Below are positions 1 to 9,953 of a DNA stretch of 52,182 nt, piece after piece (position 1 is the stretch's first letter; every line of letters starts with the position of its first letter). A model generated the notes under the pieces. The model saw nothing but the letters and a program-made list of their open reading frames with translations, made no database searches and was not told where the DNA came from. The DNA is from Lachnospiraceae bacterium (GTDB lineage Bacteria > Bacillota > Clostridia > Lachnospirales > Lachnospiraceae). Both the position numbers and the translations under genes were made by a program. The DNA lies in NCBI GenBank assembly GCA_017465475.1, contig JAFTWC010000075.1:1-52182 (forward strand), read 5' to 3'.

Positions 1-65
1 AATTATTTTGAAAATCTTTTTTTTCAAAACTTTTTATTTTTTTGCTTCGTTTCGACAGCTTCCAC

Positions 66-94
66 AGTATAACACCGAAGTGTTTATCTGTCAA
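66..94 (-). promoter_or_regulatory. sigma-A promoter reading off the left edge
   Basis: On the minus strand there is TTGACA (89-94), a 17-bp spacer and TATACT (66-71). It points out of the window to the left, so the gene it drives is not visible. It lies just downstream of the tRNA-Ser pair and shows that a new transcription unit begins here. Confidence 0.75.
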
Positions 95-142
95 TACCTT
101 TTTTCAACTTTTTTCTTTTCGAAAATCAGTTTGAAAAAGGAA

Positions 143-231
143 CGGAGAAAGAGGGATTTGAACCCTCGCGCCGCTATTAACGACCTACTCCCTTTCCAGG
201 GGAGCCCCTTCAGCCGCTTGGGTATTTCTCC
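143..231 (-). tRNA. tRNA-Ser (anticodon GGA)
   Basis: The minus strand folds as a class II tRNA with a long variable arm. The acceptor stem pairs GGAGAAA with TTTCTCC, and the T-arm contains GGTTCAAATCC. The anticodon stem is CTCCC/GGGAG with loop CTGGAAA, giving anticodon GGA at 195-197. The discriminator base is G (position 143), as in serine tRNAs. CCA is not encoded. It is the second gene of a two-tRNA unit. Confidence 0.95.
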
Positions 232-297
232 AAATGCTGACACAATGTCATTATTTAATTCCATGTTCCGGAAGAAGTCTGTTCACCATCTTCCTAG

Positions 298-383
298 CGG
301 AGAATGTGGGATTCGAACCCACGGTCCCTTTCGGAATCACTGGTTTTCAAGACCAGCCCCTTAAACCACTCGGGCAACTCTCC
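298..383 (-). tRNA. tRNA-Ser (anticodon UGA)
   Basis: The minus strand is a class II tRNA. Acceptor GGAGAGT pairs with ATTCTCC including a G-U pair, the anticodon stem is CTGGT/ACCAG with loop CTTGAAA (anticodon TGA at 347-349), there is a long variable arm, and the T-arm has GGTTCGAATCC. The discriminator is G and CCA is not encoded. It is the first gene after the promoter at 400-428, followed 66 bp later by tRNA-Ser(GGA). Confidence 0.95.
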
Positions 384-399
384 GAAACAGTGCTTGATT

Positions 400-428
400 A
401 TAGTACCACGAAACCTTTTCCATGTCAA
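400..428 (-). promoter_or_regulatory. promoter of the tRNA-Ser pair
   Basis: TTGACA (423-428), a 17-bp spacer and extended -10 TGG-TACTAT (hexamer 400-405) lie upstream of tRNA-Ser(UGA). The start would be near 393, about 10 nt before the mature tRNA. A perfect 9-bp inverted repeat, AGTGCTTGA (389-397) and TCAAGCACT (425-433), brackets the promoter. Confidence 0.75.
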
Positions 429-446
429 GCACTTTTTTATATTTTT

Positions 447-2288
447 TTATTTCTTTTTTTGAAAGAAAGTATACACTGCATGTGCCGCTGCTGCATTCAT
501 CGTATCTACTGCTGCCAGCTCCTCTTCCGAAGCCGCCTTAATCGCTTCCTGACTACCAAATGCCTTCATAAGTGCCCTACGTCTGGTAGGTCCGATTCCT
601 TCTATTTCATCTAATATAGAATGTACTTGTTCTTTTCCGCGCAGGGATCGATGATACTCAATCGCAAATCGATGCGTCTCATCCTGAATTCGGGTCAGCA
701 GACGAAAGCCCTCGCTATGCTGATTCATCGGTAACTCTTCATTATGAAAATACAGTCCTCTGGTACGGTGCTTGTCATCCTTTACCATTCCGCACACCGG
801 AATATGAATCCCCAATTCATATAATACTTCCTCTGCAATGTTGACTTGCCCCTTGCCGCCATCCATCAATATCAAATCCGGAAACTTAGAAAACTTCTCT
901 CCGTCTCCCTCTTCCAGTTCTTTTAATCCGTGCGAAAAACGCCTGGTCAGCACTTCTCTCATGCTGGCATAATCATCCGGACCTTGTACCGTCTTAATAC
1001 GAAACTTACGATACTCCGCTTTATTTGGCCTTCCGTTTTCAAATACAACCATGGAAGCCACCGATGCAAATCCGGCCGTATTGGAAATATCAAAAGATTC
1101 GGTTCTGCCCAATTCCGATAAGCCGAGAAGCTCCGCGATTTCATCCGCAGCCCCCTTTGTCTTTTTCTCCTCTGCCGCGATTTTCTCTGCATCCTTTTGT
1201 AACACCATGGACGCGTTCTTTTCCGCCAATTCTACCAAACGCTCCTTTTCTCCTTTTTTCGGAACCAGAATCTTTACCTTTCTTCCGGAACGTTCCAACA
1301 AATAGGTTTCCAGTAATTCTCTTTCCTCGATTTCTTCCGATAATAAAAGCTCCTTCGGAATATGAGGAGTTCCGCCGTAAAACTGCTTAATAAACTCCTG
1401 CAACACAAATGCTCTGTTCTCACCTTCCACTCCGGTCAGATAAAAATGCTCTCTTCCGATCATCTTTCCTTCCCGTACGAAGAACACCTGCACTACTGCT
1501 TCTTCTCCCGCTGTAGCTATAGCTGCAATATCCCGGTCCACGGTCAAATCCGCATCCGCCTTCTGGCGTTCCGCCATACGCAGTACATTATTTAATAAGT
1601 CTCGATACTCCGCAGCCTTTTCAAACTCCAGATTTCCCGCAGCCTCCTTCATTAACTGCTCCAGTCGCTTTGTAATCAACGAAAAGTTTCCGGAAAGAAA
1701 CGCCATCACTTGTTCAATGGACTTTCCGTATTCTTCTTTGGATACCAACCCCTGGCACGGTGCTTTACACTGTCCCATATGATAATACAGGCACGGCCGG
1801 TTGGAAGTTTCCTTCGGTAAACTCAGATTGCAATTTCGAATCTGGTAGGTTTTCTTTAACAAATCCAATGTTTCTTTTACTGCCAGACCGCTGGTATACG
1901 GTCCGAAATATTTCGCTTTATCCTTTCCCCTGGAACGTGCAAATAACACCCGCGGAAACGGTTCATTTACCGTTACCCGGATGTACGGATAATGCTTGTC
2001 GTCTTTTAACATGGTATTATATTTCGGACGATGTTCTTTTATTAAATTACATTCCAGTACCAAGGCCTCCATCTCAGAATCCACTACGATATATTCAAAC
2101 CGCGCCACAAGAGACACCATCTTTTGAATTTTCGGAGACAAATTCCGGCTGCTTTGGAAATATTGACGCACCCGATTTTTAAGACTGATTGCCTTTCCTA
2201 CATATATAATGGCATCACTCTTATCATGCATAATATAAACTCCCGGCTTAGCCGGGAGTTTTTTTAACTCTTCTTCAATATCAAACAT
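447..2288 (-). CDS. uvrC: UvrABC excinuclease subunit C
   Basis: UvrC makes the 3' and 5' incisions in nucleotide excision repair after UvrA/UvrB find the lesion; it acts on DNA in the cytoplasm. The 613 residues match the usual family length. An N-terminal GIY-YIG nuclease (about 14-92, with GVYIM and IIYVGKA) is followed by a UVR helical motif near 205-240 that contacts UvrB. An RNase H-like nuclease follows (about 375-535, with ESFDISN and LILMDGGKG), and the C-terminus has helix-hairpin-helix DNA-binding motifs ([14 protein letters not shown]). It starts 26 bp after ftsH in the same direction, so the two are probably cotranscribed. No clear terminator lies between uvrC and the tRNA promoter. 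Confidence 0.97.
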   Translation of the reverse strand: MFDIEEELKKLPAKPGVYIMHDKSDAIIYVGKAISLKNRVRQYFQSSRNLSPKIQKMVSLVARFEYIVVDSEMEALVLECNLIKEHRPKYNTMLKDDKHYPYIRVTVNEPFPRVLFARSRGKDKAKYFGPYTSGLAVKETLDLLKKTYQIRNCNLSLPKETSNRPCLYYHMGQCKAPCQGLVSKEEYGKSIEQVMAFLSGNFSLITKRLEQLMKEAAGNLEFEKAAEYRDLLNNVLRMAERQKADADLTVDRDIAAIATAGEEAVVQVFFVREGKMIGREHFYLTGVEGENRAFVLQEFIKQFYGGTPHIPKELLLSEEIEERELLETYLLERSGRKVKILVPKKGEKERLVELAEKNASMVLQKDAEKIAAEEKKTKGAADEIAELLGLSELGRTESFDISNTAGFASVASMVVFENGRPNKAEYRKFRIKTVQGPDDYASMREVLTRRFSHGLKELEEGDGEKFSKFPDLILMDGGKGQVNIAEEVLYELGIHIPVCGMVKDDKHRTRGLYFHNEELPMNQHSEGFRLLTRIQDETHRFAIEYHRSLRGKEQVHSILDEIEGIGPTRRRALMKAFGSQEAIKAASEEELAAVDTMNAAAAHAVYTFFQKKK

Positions 2289-2314
2289 AAGGGCACCGAC
2301 CTTTCTTCACAGTC

Positions 2315-4288
2315 TTATTCCTCGTTTGTCAAAGTTTCATCTGCCACATCCGTTCCCGCTTGCTTTTCTTCCAAAGCTTCACAGTCAGCCGCTTCTTTTC
2401 CTTCCTCCGGCTCCGGAAGTCCCTTTACCTCACGATAAATCTTCATGAATTCCTTGCCGGTGATGGTCTCTTTTTCAAATAAGAATTCCGCAATCTTATC
2501 CAATACATCCCGATTTTCGGAAAGCATTTTGTATGCCTTATCGTAACACTCCTTCAAAAGTTCCATTACTTCATTATCAATAAGTGCTGCCGTGGCATCC
2601 GCACAATTTTGTACCGGTCTTCCGTCAAGATAACGATTCTGTACCGATTCAAGCCCCATCAAACCGAACTTCTCCGACATACCGTACTGGGTGATCATAG
2701 CCCGGGCTATGGAGGTGGCTTTCTCTATATCATTGGAAGCTCCTGTTGTTACTTTTCCGAATACCAACTCTTCCGCAGCACGACCACCGAACAGCGTCAC
2801 CAAACGAGCCAGTAACTCGTCTTTTTTCATTAGATATTTTTCTTCTTCCGGCACCTGCATCACATATCCCAATGCTCCCATGGTACGTGGTACTATGGTA
2901 ATCTTCTGCACCGGTTCCGCATTTTTATCCAGACAGGCAATCAATGCGTGGCCCACTTCATGATATGCCACAATCTGCTTCTCTTCTTTTCCGAGAATGC
3001 GGTCTTTCTTTTCCTTACCTGCGATAACCACTTCCACAGATTCAAACAAATCCGCCTGTGTCACTACGGTACGTCCCTGCTTCACCGCAAGAATTGCCGC
3101 TTCATTAATAATATTTGCCAAGTCGGAACCTACCGCACCGGAGGTAGCCATAGCAATTTCTTCTAAATTTACAGAATCGTGCATTAACGCATGCTTTGCA
3201 TGCACCTTTAAAATATCAATACGGCCCTTCAAATCAGGCTTATCTACAATAATTCTGCGGTCAAAACGTCCCGGACGAAGAAGCGCCTTATCAAGCACCT
3301 CCGGACGGTTCGTTGCAGCCAAAATCACAAGACCCTTTGAAGTATCAAACCCATCCATCTCGGACAATAACTGATTTAAGGTTTGTTCTCTTTCATCATT
3401 TCCGCCACCGTAATGAGAATCACGACTCTTACCGATGGCATCCACTTCATCAATAAAAATGATACACGGTGCCTGCGCCTGCGCCTGCTTAAATAAATCG
3501 CGGACACGGGATGCCCCCACACCTACAAACATTTCTACAAAGTCTGAACCGGATAAAGAGAAAAACGGCACCTTTGCCTCACCGGCCACTGCCTTTGCCA
3601 ATAGTGTCTTACCGGTTCCCGGAGGTCCTACTAAAAGGGCACCTTTCGGAAGCTTCGCACCGATCCGGGTATATTTCCCCGGATTATGCAGAAAGTCTAC
3701 CATCTCCGTCAATGACTCTTTTGCTTCTTCTTGTCCTGCTACATCTTTAAAGGTAACGCCTGTTTCTTTTTCCACATAAACCTTGGCATTACTCTTTCCG
3801 ACGCCCATCATTCCGCCGCTGCTCTTACTAATCATGCGGAACAAAAAGAACATTACACCATATATAATGGCAAACATCAAAACAGAACTCAAAATCGACT
3901 GTATCAAAGAATTGGTTTTATCCACCGTTAGACGACTATATTTTACGCCTGCCGCCTCACAACGTTCCTGTACTTTATTACCATCCTCCAAAATACCGGT
4001 ATAATACGTAATCGTAAGATTCGGCAGTTCGGTAGAACTCTTTTCCGGCAAAATCAAAATCCGGCCGCTGTCGGAATCCACTTGTACTTCAGATACCTTT
4101 CCTGCTTCCAACATCGTCACAAACTCATCATATGTCACTTTCTGATTCGTACTTTCTTCAATTCGATTCATCATATAGAAAAACATCAAAACCATAAACA
4201 GCGCAATGACCAGACAGAAAATCATTCCGCTACGGTTATTCTGTGAACCCTTGTCCTTCTTCCCGTTATTATTACCAGTCTCTCCCAT
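2315..4288 (-). CDS. ftsH: ATP-dependent zinc metalloprotease FtsH
   Basis: FtsH is a membrane-anchored AAA+ protease that extracts and degrades misfolded membrane proteins and short-lived regulators. Of 657 residues, two membrane helices (about 22-42 and 127-150) flank an extracytoplasmic domain. The AAA+ module has Walker A GPPGTGKT (221-228), Walker [10 protein letters not shown] and the second region of homology near RPGRFDRR. The peptidase has the zinc motif HEVGH (443-447; HEAGH is more common). The C-terminus is acidic. The start has a good SD (GGAAAACGC then ATG). Its own promoter is at 4363-4391, and uvrC follows after 26 bp. Confidence 0.97.
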   Translation of the reverse strand: MGETGNNNGKKDKGSQNNRSGMIFCLVIALFMVLMFFYMMNRIEESTNQKVTYDEFVTMLEAGKVSEVQVDSDSGRILILPEKSSTELPNLTITYYTGILEDGNKVQERCEAAGVKYSRLTVDKTNSLIQSILSSVLMFAIIYGVMFFLFRMISKSSGGMMGVGKSNAKVYVEKETGVTFKDVAGQEEAKESLTEMVDFLHNPGKYTRIGAKLPKGALLVGPPGTGKTLLAKAVAGEAKVPFFSLSGSDFVEMFVGVGASRVRDLFKQAQAQAPCIIFIDEVDAIGKSRDSHYGGGNDEREQTLNQLLSEMDGFDTSKGLVILAATNRPEVLDKALLRPGRFDRRIIVDKPDLKGRIDILKVHAKHALMHDSVNLEEIAMATSGAVGSDLANIINEAAILAVKQGRTVVTQADLFESVEVVIAGKEKKDRILGKEEKQIVAYHEVGHALIACLDKNAEPVQKITIVPRTMGALGYVMQVPEEEKYLMKKDELLARLVTLFGGRAAEELVFGKVTTGASNDIEKATSIARAMITQYGMSEKFGLMGLESVQNRYLDGRPVQNCADATAALIDNEVMELLKECYDKAYKMLSENRDVLDKIAEFLFEKETITGKEFMKIYREVKGLPEPEEGKEAADCEALEEKQAGTDVADETLTNEE

Positions 4289-4362
4289 GCGTTTTCCTTT
4301 CTTTCCTTAACTTCCCCTGAAGTCTAAAGATACCTATGCTATTACATTTTAATCCTATGCCT

Positions 4363-4391
4363 ATTATATAGGCACAAACTTTTTAAATCAA
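4363..4391 (-). promoter_or_regulatory. sigma-A promoter of ftsH-uvrC
   Basis: TTGATT (4386-4391), a 17-bp spacer and a perfect TATAAT (minus strand, 4363-4368) lie 75 bp before the ftsH start. The -10 sits inside the palindrome CCTATATAATAGG. Confidence 0.75.
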
Positions 4392-4452
4392 TAGCAGAAT
4401 CCTAAAATTCTTTAAAATTTCATAAACATTTCATGGAAGAGTTCAAAATTTC

Positions 4453-5187
4453 CTACCGTAACGGACGAAGTTTTCCCGGCAATCGAAAACATTCCCTTGT
4501 TCCCGTCACTTGCTTCATATTTGCTCGTGCCTGCTGATATTCCCGAATGGTACGATCCAGTCTGCGGTAACGTTCTTCTTCCCGTTCCTCTTGCTGACGG
4601 AACAAGAAGCGCAACTCCCTTGCCATCCGCTCCGACACTCCGTCCTCAATCTTCTGTGTCAACTGTTCATTATTTTTTTGTAACAATTCCCCCAACCACT
4701 TCGTCATTCCTTCTTGCAACAGGCGAACCCCGTCTGTACGCTCTTCCCGCACAGAAATACCACATTCTTCTCTTTCACTCACACAACTCGGAAGCGCCCG
4801 CTGTTCCGTATTATTATCCGTATCCTCCTTCGTATCCTTTTCCTCCGTCTTCTCCGTTTGCAGTTTTACTTGTTTCCCGCAACAGGCTTCTTCCTGTTCA
4901 GCTTCCATTCCTAAAATTCGATTCCGGAGTTCCGAAAGTTTTTCATCCGACAAAGCTGCCACCGCAGCCATCCGTTCTCCCATCGCCTTAATCTGGCGCA
5001 AGCCAAAGCCGGCATCTTTCAGTCGTTTTACATTTCGAAACATCAAAATCTGTGTTTCTTCATAATACCGATGCCCCGCCGCATTTCTCGGCACTTCCAG
5101 TCCCAACTGATTTTCCCAGTAACGTAATGTATATACTTCTGTCTCCAGCTCTTCCGCTGCTTCCGATACCTGATAAATTTTTTCCAT
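4453..5187 (-). CDS. MerR-family regulator with long charged coiled-coil tail
   Basis: The first about 75 residues are a MerR winged helix (KIYQVSEAAEEL, TLRYWENQLGLEVPRN, HRYYEETQILMFRNVKRL). The remaining 170 residues are rich in Glu, Lys, Arg and Gln and look coiled-coil or disordered; there is no known ligand-binding domain. This arrangement resembles MerR-like proteins of Clostridia and Bacillus with a helix-turn-helix plus coiled coil, some acting in chromosome or sporulation processes, but I cannot assign a target. SD AAAGGGG precedes the ATG. It stands alone between dnaB and ftsH. Confidence 0.75.
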   Translation of the reverse strand: MEKIYQVSEAAEELETEVYTLRYWENQLGLEVPRNAAGHRYYEETQILMFRNVKRLKDAGFGLRQIKAMGERMAAVAALSDEKLSELRNRILGMEAEQEEACCGKQVKLQTEKTEEKDTKEDTDNNTEQRALPSCVSEREECGISVREERTDGVRLLQEGMTKWLGELLQKNNEQLTQKIEDGVSERMARELRFLFRQQEEREEERYRRLDRTIREYQQARANMKQVTGTRECFRLPGKLRPLR

Positions 5188-5253
5188 TTCTGTTCCCCTT
5201 TCCGCCTTGCGCTGTCCTCATCTTTTTAGACGCCACGCTTATCCATGTCATAC

Positions 5254-5282
5254 AGTATAACGAAAAAGGGAACAGATACACA
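5254..5282 (-). promoter_or_regulatory. possible promoter of the MerR-like gene
   Basis: A minus-strand TATACT (5254-5259) lies about 70 bp before the start of the MerR-like gene. The -35 region is poor (TTGTGT at 18-bp spacing), so only the -10 is convincing. Confidence 0.4.
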
Positions 5283-5364
5283 AGTATCCATTCCCATTTT
5301 TTTACAATTTCATTCGACGTATCTCTACCTTTTTCGTCAAAAAGCAATGCATCGTTCCCTCATA

Positions 5365-6705
5365 TTACTGCTTTCTGTTGTCCAGATTTGCAAATTTCGT
5401 ATAATTACCGAGCCACGCCAGTTTCACCGTACCGGTCGGACCGTTTCTCTGCTTACCAATAATGATTTCAGACACACCCGGTTCTTCACATTTCTCTTTT
5501 GTATAGTACTCGTCACGGTAAATAAACATTACCACGTCCGCATCCTGCTCTATTGCGCCGGATTCTCGAAGATCGGAGAGCATCGGCCGCTTATCGTCAC
5601 GGGATTCTACCGCACGGGAAAGCTGTGACAGTGCAATTACAGGGCAATTAATTTCTCTTGCCAACGCTTTTAAGGAACGGGAAATCTCAGAAATCTCCTG
5701 CTGTCTGGATTCGGATTTCTTTCCGCCGGTCATAAGCTGCAAGTAGTCAATAATCACCAAGCCGAGATCCTTCTCCAGCTTAAACTTTCTGCATTTCGAA
5801 CGAAGTTCCTGAATGGAAATACCCGGTGTATCATCAATCATAAGCGGTGATTCGCCGGTAAGCCTTGCACTTTCCATCAGTTTTACCCAGTCATCGTCTT
5901 TCAGGTCACCGGTACGCATGGTCTGAGAATCCACCTTGGAATTCATGGCAAGAATACGATTTACCAACTGGGTACGGGACATTTCCAAGCTAAAAATCGC
6001 CGTCGGAATCTTACTCTTTAACGCAACAAACTCCGCAATATTTAACACAAACGCCGTTTTACCCATGGACGGACGAGCCGCCACCAATATCAAATCCGAA
6101 CGTTGCAAACCTGCAGTCTTATAATCCAAATCATAAAACCCTGTGGCTATACCGGTAACCGCACCGCGGTTTTTCGCTGCATTTTCGATATTCTCGATTG
6201 TTTTTATTACAATACTTCGAATATCTTCCGTATCCCCACTGCCACGACGTTGCACCAGTTCAAAAATCTGCTTTTCCGTATCTGCTAAAATCTCATCCGT
6301 ATCTTTTTTTCCAAGATAACAATCGTTGGCAATCGCCTCCGTTACCTTTATGGTCCTGCGCTTAATTGCCTCGTTCTTTACAATTTCCGCATAAAAACGA
6401 ACATTGGCCGTTGTAGGTACAGAACCAATCAGTTCGTTAAAATATTTTAACTCATAGGCTTCCGGCGGTGCATCCTTCTCTTTTAATCGATTCTGCACCG
6501 TAAGGATATCCGCCGGTTTTCCTTCATTAAATAATGCTGTTATAATTTCAAACAAAAGACCGTACATCGGATTATAAAAATCCTCCCGGGTCAGCATTTC
6601 CGCCACCGTCATAATCGCCTCTCTGTCCAACAACATCGAACCGATAACCGACTGTTCGGCCTCCGTACTGTGAGGCATAACCCGCTTAATCAGTGCTTCA
6701 TCCAT
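5365..6705 (-). CDS. dnaB: replicative DNA helicase DnaB
   Basis: DnaB is the hexameric helicase that unwinds the fork and recruits primase. The N-terminal helical domain (about 10-110, HSTEAEQSVIGSMLLD) interacts with primase. The RecA-like domain has Walker A ARPSMGKTAF, Walker B LVIIDYLQLM, and the conserved SLKALAREI and SQLSRAVESR stretches. The length of 446 residues is normal. There is no intein. It lies 33 bp after rplI; the gene order gdpP-rplI-dnaB is the common Firmicutes arrangement and is probably one transcript. Confidence 0.97.
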   Translation of the reverse strand: MDEALIKRVMPHSTEAEQSVIGSMLLDREAIMTVAEMLTREDFYNPMYGLLFEIITALFNEGKPADILTVQNRLKEKDAPPEAYELKYFNELIGSVPTTANVRFYAEIVKNEAIKRRTIKVTEAIANDCYLGKKDTDEILADTEKQIFELVQRRGSGDTEDIRSIVIKTIENIENAAKNRGAVTGIATGFYDLDYKTAGLQRSDLILVAARPSMGKTAFVLNIAEFVALKSKIPTAIFSLEMSRTQLVNRILAMNSKVDSQTMRTGDLKDDDWVKLMESARLTGESPLMIDDTPGISIQELRSKCRKFKLEKDLGLVIIDYLQLMTGGKKSESRQQEISEISRSLKALAREINCPVIALSQLSRAVESRDDKRPMLSDLRESGAIEQDADVVMFIYRDEYYTKEKCEEPGVSEIIIGKQRNGPTGTVKLAWLGNYTKFANLDNRKQ

Positions 6706-6738
6706 ATTAAAACCCTCTCATCGTATGCACATTATTCC

Positions 6739-7185
6739 TTACGCTTCTACTACCTTTACCGTAAGCTCTGCGGTTACTTCCGGGTGAAGTCGAACCGGAA
6801 CAATAGTGGTTCCAAGGGTACGAATCGGCTCCGGAAGCACCAACTTCTTCTTGTCTACATCTAACTTTAACTGTTCTTTTATTGCCACTGCAATTTCCTT
6901 GGTAGATACAGAACCGAAGGTTTTCCCTTCTTTACCGGACTTAATTTTTAGCGTAACGCTCAGCTTCTTAATCTGCTCACCCAAAGCCTGTGCCTCCGCC
7001 AGTACTTCCTGTCTGTGCTTCTCTTCCGCTGCCTTCTGTAACTTTAAATCATTCATGGTTTTCGCATTCTTCTCCACACCCAACTTTTTCGGCAGGATAA
7101 AATTTCTCGCATAACCGTCGCTTACTTTTACAATCTCACCTTTCTTACCAAGGCTCTTTACATCCTCTAATAAAATAACTTCCAT
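6739..7185 (-). CDS. rplI: 50S ribosomal protein L9
   Basis: L9 binds 23S rRNA through its N-terminal domain. The 148 residues match the family: N-terminal [19 protein letters not shown] and [12 protein letters not shown], a central connecting helix, and a C-terminal domain beginning near [25 protein letters not shown] precedes the ATG. It starts 18 bp after gdpP and is followed by dnaB, consistent with one operon. Confidence 0.97.
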   Translation of the reverse strand: MEVILLEDVKSLGKKGEIVKVSDGYARNFILPKKLGVEKNAKTMNDLKLQKAAEEKHRQEVLAEAQALGEQIKKLSVTLKIKSGKEGKTFGSVSTKEIAVAIKEQLKLDVDKKKLVLPEPIRTLGTTIVPVRLHPEVTAELTVKVVEA

Positions 7186-7203
7186 TTTCTTTCTTCCTTT
7201 CCG

Positions 7204-9270
7204 TTAAAATTTAATTTCTCCTTCTTCAATCATCTGTCGCAACACTTCTTTTACACGTTCGATTGCTTCCGGAATATCACAGTCATCATACTGAGCACCG
7301 GCCACACTAAAATGGCCTCCGCCTCCCAGCCGATTTGTAACAACCTGTACATTTAACTCATCAATCGATCTGGCACTGATAAAAACTCTTCCTCCTGATT
7401 GCGTAAATACAAAGGACGCCATCACACCGTTGATATCCATAAGGTCATTGGCCGTTTGAGCTGCCACCTCTGTCGGGCTTGTCAAGCCGGCACTTTCCAC
7501 CACAGCAAACGCAAAACGATTTTCAAATATTTCTGCTTCTGCAATGGATTTTGCTTTTGCGCAATACTCCTGCATATCAGTCCGGAGCATTTTTCGAACT
7601 CGCGCCACACTTGCACCGGTACGATGTAAATATGCAGTTGCTTCCGCTGTACGGACACCGGTCTTTACTACAAAATTGTTGGTATCTATCATAATACCGG
7701 CATACATCGCATCCGCTTCTAACGGCTTCAGTACTTTTGCTCCATTCGCAATAAACTGTAAGCACTCCGCCACCATCTCACAGGCGGAAGACGGGTATGT
7801 CTCCACATATCTCAGCTCAGGATTCATAATCTCATTTCCCGAGCCTGCTCTGTGATGGTCAATTACCGCTATTGCCTTTGTCATGGAAAGAATGGCCTCA
7901 CATTCCGTACGTCCCGGTATGTTCACATCCACCACAACAAGTAAAGTGCCGTCATCCACCAGTTTCTGTGCCTTTGCACTGTCAATAAACATATCATCTT
8001 CATATTCCGGACTTTCCAAAAACTTCGTCAACATCGGACGTATGGAACCTGTCACTTCATTAATTACAATATGAACCTCTTTATTTAACATTTTTGCAAT
8101 ACGATAAATACCGATTGCCGCTCCGAAAGAATCACTATCCCCTTTCACATGTCCCATTACAACAACACGCTCTTTAGACTCCATAAGCCGCTTCAAATCA
8201 TCTGCTTTGACACGCGCCTTTGTTTTACTGTTTCTTGAATCATTGGATTCTTTTGTAGCACCGAAGGTTTCAATATTTGTCTCGCTCTTATATTTTATCG
8301 CCGTCTGATCTCCGCCGTTTCCTAATGCTTTATCAATTGCCATCTGCGCAAACTTGTAGCCTTCAGAATAGGTATCCGCATCCACGCCAAGCCCGATACT
8401 GATGGTTACACTTAAACCGTCATTACCCACATTGGTACCGCGAACTTCCTCCACCAAAGAAAACTTATTGGCTCTAATTTGTTCCAAATACTTCTGCTGG
8501 AACACAAAAATATACTTGTCCTTTTCCAGTTTCTTGATGATAGCATCCACACTGGTCATATACTTGTTAATCTTTCTGTCTACCAGTGCGGTAAGCAAGG
8601 AACGACGCACTTCATCGATACTTTCAAACGTTTCCTCGTAGTTGTCCAGATACAACAATCCAACAACAAGCTTCTTATCCTCATTTTCCTGACGCAGAGC
8701 CACAATTTCCGTCTCGTCATACATATATAACGCAATCAGCTCATTGGCGCGACGCTGCATATCCTGCCAAAGAATATCTTCATCAAAGTCCGGTGTATTC
8801 ACTGTTCTGAGACACACTTCAAACTTTCTCTCATTCACTTCCACATGAAGTGTAACATCTTTTTCTACCGTCGGCAGGTTATTTGACGTAATTTCCGGAA
8901 TCAGAGCTTTTATATTTTTCTGTCTCGGCGCAAACTGGGCCAAATCCATAAACTCATCATTTGCCCAAAGTATAGTGCCCTCCGTATCCATGACTACATA
9001 AGGGATAGCCAGTTCTTTTAACAGCTTACGCTGTACCTGGCTGTATCCCGCAGCAAAATGTACCAATTCATTAATAATCAACGGTTTTTTCACAAAATAA
9101 AGCAACACGGTTACAACCGCATAGATTAATACAAATATAGCCATCACCGCAGCTGCTTTTTTACTTACTGTCAGTATACTTAAGTTCATGCAAATCAAAA
9201 GGAAGGTCAAAAAAATCGGCCAGCTCAAATACAGCCGCATCGCTCCTTTTAATTTTATGATTCTTCTCAT
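7204..9270 (-). CDS. gdpP: c-di-AMP phosphodiesterase GdpP (DHH/DHHA1, PAS, degenerate GGDEF)
   Basis: GdpP hydrolyses cyclic di-AMP to pApA and so controls potassium, osmotic and wall homeostasis. Two membrane helices (about 14-32 and 41-61) are followed by a PAS-like domain (about 85-150) and a GGDEF fold (about 165-325) whose signature is gone (YIFVFQQK there), as usual in this family. The DHH domain has GHVKGDSDSFGAA (373-385), VVVDVN and IDHHRA (470-475). DHHA1 carries GGGGHFSVAGAQ near the end. A longer frame opens with TTG at 9288, but the ATG at 9270 has a well-placed AAGGGAG, so 688 residues is the better model. It is first in the gdpP-rplI-dnaB unit. Confidence 0.93.
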   Translation of the reverse strand: MRRIIKLKGAMRLYLSWPIFLTFLLICMNLSILTVSKKAAAVMAIFVLIYAVVTVLLYFVKKPLIINELVHFAAGYSQVQRKLLKELAIPYVVMDTEGTILWANDEFMDLAQFAPRQKNIKALIPEITSNNLPTVEKDVTLHVEVNERKFEVCLRTVNTPDFDEDILWQDMQRRANELIALYMYDETEIVALRQENEDKKLVVGLLYLDNYEETFESIDEVRRSLLTALVDRKINKYMTSVDAIIKKLEKDKYIFVFQQKYLEQIRANKFSLVEEVRGTNVGNDGLSVTISIGLGVDADTYSEGYKFAQMAIDKALGNGGDQTAIKYKSETNIETFGATKESNDSRNSKTKARVKADDLKRLMESKERVVVMGHVKGDSDSFGAAIGIYRIAKMLNKEVHIVINEVTGSIRPMLTKFLESPEYEDDMFIDSAKAQKLVDDGTLLVVVDVNIPGRTECEAILSMTKAIAVIDHHRAGSGNEIMNPELRYVETYPSSACEMVAECLQFIANGAKVLKPLEADAMYAGIMIDTNNFVVKTGVRTAEATAYLHRTGASVARVRKMLRTDMQEYCAKAKSIAEAEIFENRFAFAVVESAGLTSPTEVAAQTANDLMDINGVMASFVFTQSGGRVFISARSIDELNVQVVTNRLGGGGHFSVAGAQYDDCDIPEAIERVKEVLRQMIEEGEIKF

Positions 9271-9360
9271 AGCGTTCTCCCTTTTCAAAAGTAAAGCCTA
9301 GCACTTTGTTTTTCTTTATCATTTTGCTTCCGGAATGTACTTTTTCCCGAAGTCCCTTTT

Positions 9361-9389
9361 AGTATACCACATTTTGGCTTCTATGTGAA
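9361..9389 (-). promoter_or_regulatory. promoter of gdpP-rplI-dnaB
   Basis: TTCACA (9384-9389), a 17-bp spacer and TGG-extended TATACT (9361-9366) on the minus strand leave a leader of about 85 nt before the gdpP start. Confidence 0.75.
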
Positions 9390-9455
9390 GTCTTTCTTTT
9401 TTGGCAAAAATACAATCCCCCTGTTAATGTACGAGTACAGGCATTCTGTCTTTCG

Positions 9456-9809
9456 TCAACTCAACATTCCCCCTGCCATTCCACCGAGGCATACCGGTAC
9501 CGCCACCCATAAAATATCACTTACAGACACATCCTGTAAGCAAAGGGCAGCTATGGCATATAATAAAAAGTAAACCGCACCAACCAAAATCCCCCACAAA
9601 AAACGATTCACCTTCCGTTTTCTCCCCAACATAAATCCTCCTATTGCCGGTGCCAGTACATACACGGCAATCATGACCTTAGCTACCACTTCTTCCGTCA
9701 AACCCGCTTTTAACATAAAAAATGCAATCAACAGCAAAAACAACAGTGTTGCCAAAAAAGACACCCCTACCGCTAACCCTGTTTCTTTCCATATTTTTTT
9801 CATTTCCAT
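9456..9809 (-). CDS. small four-helix membrane protein, TIGR04086-like
   Basis: The protein has 117 residues and about four hydrophobic segments: GLAVGVSFLATLLFLLLIAF, MIAVYVLAPAIGGFMLG, FLWGILVGAVYFLLYAIAAL and ILWVAVPVCLGGMAGGML. Size, helix pattern and the nearby yajC match a clostridial family named TIGR04086, whose function is unknown. SD GGAG with ATAAAGT spacing supports the ATG at 9809. It is transcribed divergently from the PHP gene, with about 140 bp between them. Confidence 0.7.
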   Translation of the reverse strand: MEMKKIWKETGLAVGVSFLATLLFLLLIAFFMLKAGLTEEVVAKVMIAVYVLAPAIGGFMLGRKRKVNRFLWGILVGAVYFLLYAIAALCLQDVSVSDILWVAVPVCLGGMAGGMLS

Positions 9810-9868
9810 ACTTTATCTCCGAACCACTCTTTGTTCTACTATATGAAAACAAGTTCCCGTCCATTCCC

Positions 9869-9897
9869 TTGTTGAATTATTTTTTTTATGATATAAT
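9869..9897 (+). promoter_or_regulatory. promoter of the PHP phosphoesterase gene
   Basis: TTGTTG (9869-9874), a 17-bp spacer and a perfect TATAAT (9892-9897) lie 57 bp before the ATG at 9954. Confidence 0.7.
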
Positions 9898-9953
9898 GTG
9901 GGCGAACGCAAATTAAGTATAATTTCATATTGCTGTCGCAGAAAGGAGCTTTT

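Noticed and set aside
389-440. Terminator for uvrC
   Set aside because: uvrC is transcribed leftwards; on that strand no T-tract follows the inverted repeat, which instead flanks the tRNA promoter.
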